Assembly: GCA_029449235.1 (NCBI GenBank)
Contig: JANATG010000006.1
Location: 2,356,001-2,420,000, forward strand
Length of the DNA stretch: 64,000 nucleotides
Reading direction: 5' to 3'
From: Linnemannia schmuckeri
Lineage: Eukaryota > Mortierellomycota > Mortierellomycetes > Mortierellales > Mortierellaceae
Shown here: positions 55,579 to 64,000 of the stretch, piece after piece
How the letters are laid out: every line of letters begins with the position of its first letter
Position numbering within the stretch: position 1 is the stretch's first letter
Program-made: the position numbers and the translations under genes
Notes under the pieces: model-generated
The model's database searches: none
What the model was told of the DNA's origin: nothing
What the model saw: only the letters and a program-made list of their open reading frames with translations

Positions 55579-56501
55579 ATGGTCAACAAACCTCCTAAAC
55601 CAGTAAAACCCCCCAAAGCTAACAAGCGCTCCAAGAACGCCGGCCCCTCCAACGCCGACTTACCCTTCCAGAAGACCTACTTTGCTGAAGAATCCCTCTT
55701 TGGCCGCTCCCAAAAGTTTGTCCAAGAGAACGACGCCAAGCCCTTCCGCGACTTTGGCTACTTTATCGCCTTTATTCTTTGTATCCTCATCTGGAGATAC
55801 CAAGCTGCTCTCTCTGAGAGTCGTGAAAGTAAGTGGAGGGGGGTTTTTTTGGCCAAGGTCAACCACTGATTGGACTTTCCCAGGACGAGGACAAGGAAGA
55901 ACGACAATAGGCGAACAATACACTCGGATTTCTTCTCAAAGGCAATGATAGGAAAGGCAGCAGCTAACGATCCTAACCACTCTCTCATTGAAAACAATCT
56001 CTTTAATAGCCGCGGTGAGTATCTGGGGCTTCTTGACGTTCGCCTTAATCCTAATGATCAACATCTGGACCTACTTCCTCGTCCTTATCAAGTCCCGTCG
56101 CGGCGGTGACATTGGCATCGTCAAAATTATCGACGAGGACATTCACCGCTTCATGTGGATCTCTGGTCTTTTTGGCGCCTGGGCCGGTATCATTTGTACG
56201 TCCTTCCGTTTTCTTCTTTCTCTTGTTATTTTCTTTATCTGTTTCTGTGTCTGTCGACGCACTTTAATTTGCGGATCAAAACACACGCACGCATACACAC
56301 ACATTCTCTCCTCGTGTGATCGATCGTGAACTAACATCTTCATTTTTCATCCTGTTTGCTCGCGTGCGTGTTTTGTGTACTCTAGGGTTTGGATATTACC
56401 CCAAGACTCCAAAGTTCTTTGCAAAGGCCACCGTCTTCTCCGTCTTCAGCTTAGCCTGGGTTGCCATCGGCATCAAGCTCTTTTCCTCCGTCTCCGTATA
56501 A
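55579..56501 (+). CDS. Small multi-pass membrane protein
   Basis: Three exons (55579-55828, 56010-56195, 56386-56501), 183 residues. A basic Pro/Lys-rich N-terminus is followed by four hydrophobic segments: FGYFIAFILCILIW, VSIWGFLTFALILMINIWTY FLVLI, WISGLFGAWAGIIWFGYY, and ATVFSVFSLAWVAIGIKLF. The stretch GAWAGIIWFGYYPKTPKFF faintly resembles the HKT motif region of DUF1294 membrane proteins, with YPKT in place of HKT. I do not consider this assignment secure. AATAAA at 56558-56563 is a likely polyadenylation signal. Convergent with bL12m. Confidence 0.8.
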
Positions 56502-56696
56502 CACTCTTTTTTTTTTTTTCCCTCCGTCTTTCTCCATCACAAGCAATATGAATGAATAATAAATAATATCTTTACCATGTGGCCAAGGACGAATACTGAG
56601 CAGAGAAATAATAGTTTATGAGAGAAAAAGAAAGAAAAAAGTGTAGGAGGAAACAAAATGAAGGAAACAAAAATCTATAGCAATGATACTTTTTTT

Positions 56697-57650
56697 TTAC
56701 TCCAATGAAACGGTGGCACCCAAATCCTCGAGGGTCTTCTTCAACTTCTCGGCATCAGCCTTGTTCAAGTTCTCCTTAACGACCTTTGGTGCTCCCTCAA
56801 CGAACTTCTTGGCCTCGACCAGGTTAATGCCGGGGATGATGTTCTTGATCTCACGGATCAACTTTGCCTTGGCAGCGGCATCGAACTTCTCGAGCTTGAC
56901 GGCAAACTCGGTCTTCTCAGCAACCTTCTCCTCCTATTAGTGACATGAATGGAAAATGAGTAAAAGGGTTAGATCACACTGGTTCAAGCACTAAAGCCAC
57001 AGGGTATGACTAAGTTTTGCAAATGGAAGAGTTCCAATCTGCCTTGCGTTCGTACCTCAACGGGGGCAGCGGCGGCGGCAGGGGCAGCAGCAGCTCCACC
57101 TCCAACGGGCATAGCGATCTCCTGGATGTTAAGACGGGTCTATTTCATGCAATAGAGAACGATAATACAGTTAGCTGATTTGAACAGATACATAGAAATA
57201 ACCCCTCACAGGTCCACAAACAGATCAGTTCCGACTCAAAGACTCGTTAATGGCAATATCATACCTTCAACAAGGAAACCAAGTCGGCGGTCTGAAGAAG
57301 AGTCAATCCAGAGATCTGGTCCACAATCGAAACAATCTTGGGGTCAACATCCTTGCTTGATCCGGGAGCATCCAACTTGTCGGTAGCAGCAGACGAGTAG
57401 TTGGCAACCCTGCTGACAACAACGCGGGGAGCAATTCTAGATCAATTCATTAGCAAGGCAAGGAAACAATCCGTTAATGAAAACGAATATGGCGCATTTG
57501 CAAGCCGTGGAAGGTACAAGCCTCGCTTGCAATATGAAGGGTCGGGGGATTTGTGAAGGAGACCGACAGGGACAATGTGAGAGAAGAGATCAGTTGGAGG
57601 CCTTACCTGGAGACGGTGCGGGGGGCGAGGCGGGCAGAGATGGTGCGCAA
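56697..57650 (-). CDS. MNP1: Mitochondrial ribosomal protein bL12m (Mnp1); 5' exon not placed
   Basis: Four exons are clear (57650-57607, 57436-57265, 57139-57056, 56933-56697), coding 178 residues to the stop. The first readable exon begins LRTISARLAPRTVSR and continues IAPRVVVSRVANYSSAA, an Arg/Ser-rich mitochondrial presequence. The N-terminal dimerisation domain follows (IVSIVDQISGLTLLQTADLV SLLKTRL), then an Ala/Gly/Pro hinge and the C-terminal domain (KTEFAVKLEKFDAAAKAKLI, GINLVEAKKFVEGAPKVVKE, ending LEDLGATVSLE) in the form typical of fungal mitochondrial L12. A phase-0 exon with the start codon must lie upstream. ATG 57707 is the nearest candidate but the intron it needs would be too short, and ATGs near 57849 and 57873 are alternatives. 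The protein forms the GTPase-activating stalk of the mitochondrial ribosome. Confidence 0.88.
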
Positions 57651-58952
57651 CTAAGTTGGTACAGAAAACAACGACAGGAACAAGACACTGGTCAGAATTG
57701 AGCGCATACAAAACTAATACAGAAAGGTGCCGGGAATCCACCACCAAGAGGAAGAATGCCGGTACTGTCTGAAAAGCGGAAAGCTTGTTGTCTTTTGCGG
57801 TCGTGTGAATCAGCCCGACTTGTGAATCGCGCGGTTTTGGTTCAACTTGGACATAAGTTGCTGATCGCTGCTAGCCATAGCCAAAATGGTTCCTGAACTC
57901 TCGGGTTCTCATCCCAGTTTCTTGCTAGTACTCCTTTCACTCTTTTTTCTCCTCATTCTGTTTTCCGAGAGGAGAGTGTGTCCTGATCAGTCTTCTCGCT
58001 TGTCGCACGAGACGAAGAGCTTTAGCCATAGTGTCGATGTCAAAACGAGGTGGGTATGTGTTGAGTCACCCTGGGAATAGGTTGCGTAATAGTCGCCCTG
58101 TACTTGAGTGTTCAAGTGAAGCTATGTTGCTGTTATTACCATGGTGAATGTGTGGGATGTGTGGATGGTTTTGGTGGGAGACGACGGGAGTAAAGGTTGA
58201 AATCAAAGCGAAGGACCGAGGGTAAACAAAAGTTGCCAGGAACATTGTGAAAGTGACTGTCATTGCCAAGGGAAGATCTGGTCATCGCATTAGCTGCATT
58301 TTCTTTATTAGGTTTCGTTCATTTGGTGACACATGGACAACGTTGAAGAAGGGTATCCTGTTTCCGACTACAGTTCCTATCCTCACAGCTCACACCCTGC
58401 TCACACACGCACATTTTCATACTTTTATCATTGGCAAAGAGAAAAGGAAACATGGCCTATTATCCTTATTGTTGTGTTGAAAACCGATTTTGTATTATTT
58501 TTTTGTTCGCTCTCTTATTCTTGAAAACTGCTTTTATATTTTTTTTGTGGGTTGTGTTGTTGTTGTTGTTGTTATTGTTGTTGTTGTTGTTGACGCTTCT
58601 CGTCGTCCTCGTTTACAATATTTTTCCACCGCTCTTGACAACCACTACTGCCCTTCTCAGTCAACACCTGCAACAAGTGAGCAAACACAAGTATCATCCC
58701 TCAAATCGGAGCAAAAGAACCAACACATGCGCATGCTTTTCTTGGATCCAACTGCAAGGTCTCCCGATTCTCATCTCTCCCTCTCATATCCCGTGCTGTA
58801 AACGATCATCCTGTTGTCCGTGGCTTTGTTTGTCCGACTAAAAGTAATACGCTGTAGAAGAAAAAAAAGAAGAAAAAAAGGGTTATCCTTGATCCTGATC
58901 CCGTCCAAACGCTCCGTTACTCCCGAGTGTGTCGCAAATCCATGTGTAGCCC
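57651..58952. other. bL12m upstream region to PABPN1-like 3' flank
   Basis: About 1.3 kb. Must contain the unplaced first exon of bL12m on the left. A (TTG)n microsatellite lies at 58552-58593. No other gene defended. Confidence 0.45.
58552..58593 (+). repeat. (TTG)n microsatellite
   Basis: About 13 TTG/TTA units in an intergenic region. Confidence 0.8.
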
Positions 58953-60005
58953 TTAGTAAGGAGCATAGTATCCTCCCCTGCCGCCGCGACCACGACTATT
59001 ATCAATTCGAAAAAAATCAAAACTATGTCACTCAATTACCCATGATATATGCACTTGGAACAGATCCAACATGAGAAATAACAAAGGCGAAAACTTACCC
59101 GCCACGGCCGCGATATCCTCCGCCACCGGGAGGTCCGTACATGGGTGGTGGGGGCCCATAGGGATGGTGTCCACCACCACCGTAGCCACCGTGGTGACCA
59201 GCAAAGCCTCCACGATAAGCACCCCTGCCACGTCCACGACCACGCGCAGCCATTCCTGGAATGTTGGTGCGCTTAGGAGTGACCTATAAATACAAGAGAG
59301 AAGCACAAGCCATGTGAGTTAAACGTTCAACGCCCAAAGGCATCAAGTCAAGATAAGGTACAATCCCATGCAACCAAAGAATCACCTTGATGAGACGAGC
59401 ACGGAAGAGAGAGTCGTTGAGGACCATGGCGTTGGCGACCGAGGAAGCATCAGCAAACTCGACGTAGGCGTAACCCTTGGGCTGACCAGTCCACTTGTCG
59501 CACAGGATAGTGATACGGTTGATGGTACCGCACGACTGAAAGTGTCCCTGAATTTCCTCGGGAGTCGAACCCCAATCCACATTGCCGACATACACCGATC
59601 TTGAGTCCACAGCCTCCTTGTCTAAAAATAATAAATACCAAACGAAGAAAAAAAGGGTTAATATATTAGCTCAATACAGAAGAATCCTTGCCTAATTCAT
59701 TGCATATGGCAATGATAGAACACAAATGTGTACCTTCTTCACCCATGTTCATGTCCTTCTCTGCCTGAGCCTGCATCTCGCGCAACTTGGCAGCCTCAGC
59801 CTCCATCTCTTTGACACGCTGCTTCATAGCCTCGATTTCCTATTGTCACAATGAAGGCAAATAAGCGTTAGTTTCGTCGGGTGTATAGTTCATTATGCCT
59901 TATGTACCATGCTGTTAAAATCGATGATGATCTTACCTCATCGCCAATATCTCTCTCGAGATCCTCGTTAATAAGACCAGCCTCTTGTTGTTCTTCTGCG
60001 GACAT
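58953..60005 (-). CDS. PABPN1/Pab2-like nuclear poly(A)-binding protein
   Basis: Five exons (60005-59937, 59839-59734, 59621-59386, 59283-59099, 58995-58953), 212 residues. A short acidic N-terminus and a coiled coil (~24-58, EIEAMKQRVKEMEAEAAKLR) are followed by one RRM (~66-140) with RNP2 SVYVGNVDW and RNP1 KGYAYVEF. The C-terminus is Arg/Gly-rich with repeated RG and a Gly/His/Tyr-rich stretch ending GGYYAPY. Coiled coil, single RRM and RG-rich tail in this order and size match PABPN1 and fission yeast Pab2, which bind poly(A) in the nucleus and influence tail length and RNA decay. The RG repeats are likely methylation sites. Confidence 0.92.
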
Positions 60006-60603
60006 TCTGTAAAAGGAGGAAAAAAAAGATAGACGTTATTTTTAGTGATATAGGTCGTTTCGAAAGAGTGTGTGTCATTCTTGGTACTCGAAGAGTGATG
60101 GTTGTGAAAACTGTCTCCTATTTCTTTGAGCTTCAGTCTCTCTGGCGACATAAACTTGCTGGTCGCTCGAGTTCCCTTTTGTTGCATTGCTTTGCGTTCA
60201 GAAGCGTGCAGCTTTTTAGCTTGTTTCCAGTTCGGCTGCTGATTACTTTGCTTTGACTTGTCCTGCGAGTCTAATGCCGCTGATGGTGTGAAGCTGCAGG
60301 GTTGAAGAAGACCAAAGGGCTGTCGAGACAGGTCTCGGACAAAAGGGAAGTGGACAATTGAGCGTTGATGTGATGCACTTACATGAATATGGTGAGTGTG
60401 AGTGAGTGAGTGAAGGTGCGATAAGGTGCAAACAAGCAAGCGAAAAACATCCACACTTATCCCTCTCAGTCAGCCTCACTCGACCGGAATTTTACGTCAA
60501 TGTATCTGATTCGGACGCATGTACTTCATCCTCGATATGCCAGGCCAGAACAAAAAGTGGTTCTTATTTATTCTTACCCTCACACGCACAAAACTATTCA
60601 GCA
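60006..60603. promoter_or_regulatory. Divergent promoter region, PABPN1-like / small protein
   Basis: 598 bases between divergent starts, holding both leaders. No TATA box stands out and no other gene is seen. Confidence 0.45.
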
Positions 60604-60977
60604 ATGGACAAAGTCAAGGATCTCCTGTACGCGGAACCCACACACTCGACGCCCAAGCACAGCAACACCAACACTGCAATCCAGCCCCACCGTTGCGCAA
60701 AGCATGTTGAGGATCTCATGGTTGCCATCATGAACTTTGAGGTCGAGGATCAGATGTCTCTCGTCTGGAAGTGTATGCGGAGCGAGAAGGGGTATGTACC
60801 TATCGCCAACGGGGGCAATTTAAGGAACACGGACTTAATGTTTAGACATCCATCTGGACTTGTTAATTGGCGCGCCCGAGCACATAGACTAATACTTCTT
60901 GGTGCTTGCGTCCCTTTACTAGAAATGAGCCCGCCAGACACTCACCTGCCGACGTCAAGCCCGACCACAACGTCTAA
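60604..60977 (+). CDS. Small hypothetical protein with optional intron
   Basis: ATG 60604 opens MDKVKDLLYAEPTHSTPKHS and runs through CAKHVEDLMVAIMNFEVEDQ MSLVWKCMRSEKG. A canonical donor (GG|GTATGT at 60792) and acceptor (TTACTAG ending 60922) give a two-exon protein of 80 residues ending NEPARHSPADVKPDHNV. If the intron is retained, the frame stays open to 61086 and gives 160 residues with a different basic C-terminus. No family recognised. Confidence 0.5.
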
Positions 60978-63616
60978 GCGCTTCAGGAACGTTTTGACAC
61001 CTCAGTTCAAGGAAGGAGATACAGCGGGATCAAGGCTTATTCTGAGAGGCAAAGGTCAAAGAGACTCTTCTAGGAGCAGGAAATAGTGGCTCTTCAATCA
61101 TACAGCGGGACAACCTGAGTTACCTCATTTCACTATACTTCCAGCCTCCGCCTACGGCTGATACACTCAGGATCCACACCACTTGTCAGCAACTGATTGA
61201 GAGGATGAAGCATGACACCATTGCTATGATGGCTGGTTTCAATTCGGTTCAACGGCAGTGGTTTTGGAAACGGCCTCGACTGCTGAAGGCTCGTTATACG
61301 AGGACAAAAAAACGAAAATAAAAACCTCATTTTCGTCATGACACGTTACCACCAGCACCTCCGTTACCATGTGTCAGCTCGCTAAAGCAACATTTTTATT
61401 TTCAAGTTTCTTTCACCCACTTTGGAGTTTTTCAGTTGGGTCATTACAAGAACGAATAATCCTTTTCTTTTCGGATTTGTACGTATGAGGAAGATTAAAA
61501 AACTTGACGGAGTCCAGAGGATCTTGGAATTGCATCAGGAAACTCCATCACCTGCTCGTCGATTCAAAAGGAAAACTTTCAACATCCTAAAAACTGGTTC
61601 TCTGCGAAGTTGATTGCACCGTGCTGCTCGCTGAAGAAAGAGTGCTGAGGACGTCTTTGATAGTGCGTCATACAAGAGGCTTTTCGTCCATGAGGATTGC
61701 GTGGACCATTTGTTTTGCAGATCTCCTGCGACGACTATCCATGCACATATGTTTGGAACAAATTGTACAATATGTTCAAATTAGAAACTTCATTTTTTTT
61801 TGAACTAATCATGGGCAGGAGAATCGATATCATGGCACTTTGTATTACCCGTCCATGCACGTACTCTATAGTTTTTAACAATTTTTGAGATTTTTTTGTA
61901 ATGGTATAGTGGAGGAGAACTGCCAGAAAGAGCGAGTCTGTAGCCTTCCCACCGTAGGTCCTGCCGTCTCGAACGATCCCTGAGATCATGAAGTACTCTG
62001 GCCCAAATCATCTATTACCCAAAATAATAATGAAATGAAAAAAAAAGTTACGATTAGGTAGTAGATTGATTGCTTTAGCCAAAGTGCGCGTGTTTGTTTA
62101 ATATCGAATTCTCACCTTATCTCGCCCCAATCAATAAGAATTCTGACTCCCATAGTCGGTTATTACAGCTCAAACGATATTGAATATTGTGCTGTTACAA
62201 GTACCTGTGTTATCAGACTTGAGAGTGAATTTGTCGTGCCTAAGTGGCGAAGTGGGGCCGGCGCAGTGGAAGGTGATTGCGGCTTGCCACTGCGACGGAA
62301 TGAGTAGTCTTTCTTTGTACTGATTCAAACACCTTGACCGCCCGGCGAAACTCAGATCCTTGCTTCAATGATTCATGGTAACGAGGATTTCGATAAACTT
62401 TCTTGAAGAACCCAGCACGGACGATTTCGGAAAACCTTCCCTATGGCTTTGCCTAGCGAGCCAAATCGCACGACAAGAAAGGAGCAGCTCTAGTTTTTTG
62501 TGCTTGACACGTAAAATGCAGTATACGTCAAAGTATCGCTTTTTCGGTATGCAATTTACACTCGTTTTATGCTCGCTCTAACGGATTTCTCAAAACGACG
62601 CTTTAATCACTACCTTTTCACATGTTCCACATGCGAGTTTTTCTTTTGGCGCCGTTACTGCACTTTGCTTTAAAAAATTACAAATAACTGTACGGCAGAT
62701 CGTTTTTTTTGTGGCGATATGTAAAAAACAGATTACAACTGAGGATATGAGATGGATCTAAAGGGTTCTTTCTGACTTTTTTGTGTAAATGCACAATGCA
62801 GATCAACGTAGTTCCTTTGTCCATCGTCTTAAATACTTGAATACATACTCTTTTTTTTTATAGGTGAAGCGATATTGTGGGTGAGATCGTTTGACCCGAT
62901 ATATGAGTAAGTGGTCGCTTGAAAAGCCCTTCTTTGCTTATTTTTGAGGTAGTCAGGGTAATTAGGAGATTTCTCGACTTTCACGCACTATGAATATTTC
63001 ATGCAGGTGGCAATACGATTTTTAGTGACCAGTTTCACGTCATGGCGGATGATTGCAAAGGATGTCGTTAATGTGTACTTTTTATGGAGTAGAAACGGAA
63101 GGCCAAGGTGCATAATAAAAAAAGAAAACCCGAAGATTTTTTCGGTTGAAATGATTTTTTGTAAGTCATGCGGTCGATGGCGAAAGCGATCGATCATATG
63201 CCATGGGTCGGGGGACGGAAACATACCCAAGTTTGAGATCAATCTGAAAGAGCAAAAAAAAAGGAAAAAAGAAGAATGGCGCGACGGGTGTATTGTTGTT
63301 CAACCCATTCCTTTTTTTAAGTTTTCAATTTTTTTTAGAAGGTTGTCCTCAGCGCGTTCATGTATGTACACAGTTCTATTTCAGTGTATATACAGCTTTC
63401 ATACGACTAGGTTCGAACATTTTACGAAGACGCGTTTTTTTTTTTGAAAATCAAATGAGAAAATCTATCAAGTGACTGCTTACCCCCCTTTTTTTTCGCA
63501 CCTTCACCTCAAAACCCAAAGTCGACACTCCGCTCCCCTTCACCCTCTCCTTTTCAACGAACTTCCAACTCAACACATTAACCCGCCCTACATCAACAAG
63601 GACAACAGCAACAAAC
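60978..63616. other. Gene-poor stretch
   Basis: About 2.6 kb, more A/T-rich than the gene blocks. Minus-strand frames around 61690-62010 look faintly protein-like (ISGIVRDGRTYGGKATDSLF) but are short and broken, and could be an unrecognised decayed element. A tRNA A-box-like TGGTATAGTGG at 61902-61912 has no partner B box. The last ~130 bases are the pyrimidine- and CA-rich leader of the next gene. Confidence 0.45.
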
Positions 63617-63860
63617 ATGGTCGACATGGAATGGACACCCCGCCTTGAAACCGCATTCAAAAGACTTCAGGACCGCAAGAAGTCCCTCACTTCGACCACT
63701 ACTACATTCACGCCTGACGAAACAAAGACTACCCAGGAAGTCGATGCCTTCTTGACTGACAGCAAGAAGCATGAGTGTGTCGACTTGGAGTTGATTAAGC
63801 GAGTCTCGGCGCTGTTGTTGAAGTACTCGAGCAGCACTGGTGATTCAGGCGGTGCCACTG
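63617..63860 (+). CDS. First exon of an unrecognised gene, cut by the window edge
   Basis: ATG 63617, after a CT/CA-rich leader like those of other genes here, opens MVDMEWTPRLETAFKRLQDR KKSL and continues with a Thr-rich stretch, VDAFLTDSKKHECVDLELIK and RVSALLLKYSSS. A consensus donor (ACTG|GTATGC) lies at 63861, and no acceptor with an open frame appears before the end. If unspliced the protein would end at 63874 with 85 residues. An internal ATG at 63626 is an alternative start. Family unknown. Confidence 0.6.
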
Positions 63861-64000
63861 GTATGCTCTTATGAAGTGACATATATTACCTTGCCGTTGA
63901 TTTTGATATGGTGAAAGAAAAGGCTTCTACAATAAAATAGGATTAATTTGACTGACCGATTTTGTCCACATCTGTCTTTTGATATCTTGTCATGTGTATC

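Noticed and set aside
61902..61912. tRNA A-box-like TGGTATAGTGG
   Set aside because: No B box (GGTTCRANYCC) at the right spacing and no cloverleaf pairing nearby.
63861..64000. Second exon of the last gene
   Set aside because: No acceptor followed by an open frame is present before the window ends.
1..64000. CRISPR arrays, bacterial operons, phage genes
   Set aside because: Intron-containing eukaryotic genes throughout; no regularly spaced repeats, Shine-Dalgarno-led gene clusters or phage modules were seen.

Overview
This is nuclear DNA of a filamentous fungus. Genes are on both strands and cut by many short GT-AG introns (one appears to be GC-AG). Start codons are preceded by long pyrimidine-rich leaders. 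The conserved genes are fungal: a velvet factor, an Esa1-type MYST acetyltransferase, an Rsp5-type HECT ligase, Vps68, Add66/PSMG2 and Spt4. The gene set, the pyrimidine-rich leaders, a Crypton-like element and a bacterial-type rplL fragment suggest an early-diverging fungus of the Mortierellaceae type. That placement is an inference, not something the sequence proves.

Layout. At 0.1-8 kb two exonuclease-fold genes converge: a large EXD3/Mut-7-like protein that has lost its catalytic acids, and an intact WRN-type DEDDy exonuclease with a mitochondrial-looking N-terminus. A disordered hypothetical protein follows. At 11-22 kb lies a dense housekeeping block: NUG1/nucleostemin-type GTPase, proteasome chaperone PSMG2, SPT4, ESA1 (divergent from SPT4), tRNA dihydrouridine synthase DUS2 and VPS68.

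The 22.3-36.4 kb stretch is a transposon-rich island. It holds remnants of at least five element types: Ty3/gypsy, a LINE 3' end with poly-A tail and flanking duplication, pogo/Tigger, a Crypton-like tyrosine recombinase, and hAT. Among them sit a ricin-B-fold lectin, a frameshifted bacterial-type ribosomal L7/L12 C-terminal domain behind a fungal-looking leader, and a 581-residue membrane protein that I cannot assign to a family.

At 38-64 kb single-copy genes resume: a TMEM135-like membrane protein, an acidic hypothetical protein, a velvet factor with a His/Pro/Gln-rich N-terminal extension, the 11-exon RSP5 orthologue, ribosome-biogenesis factor TSR2, a small multi-pass membrane protein, mitochondrial ribosomal protein bL12m, a PABPN1/Pab2-like RNA-binding protein, a small two-exon protein, and the start of a gene that runs to the right edge.

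Functional themes are ribosome and protein quality control (NUG1, TSR2, bL12m, PSMG2, RSP5, VPS68) and transcription/chromatin/RNA processing (SPT4, ESA1, velvet factor, PABPN1, DUS2). Exon models were built by hand from splice consensus and protein conservation. For every model called complete, the frame closes exactly across all junctions.
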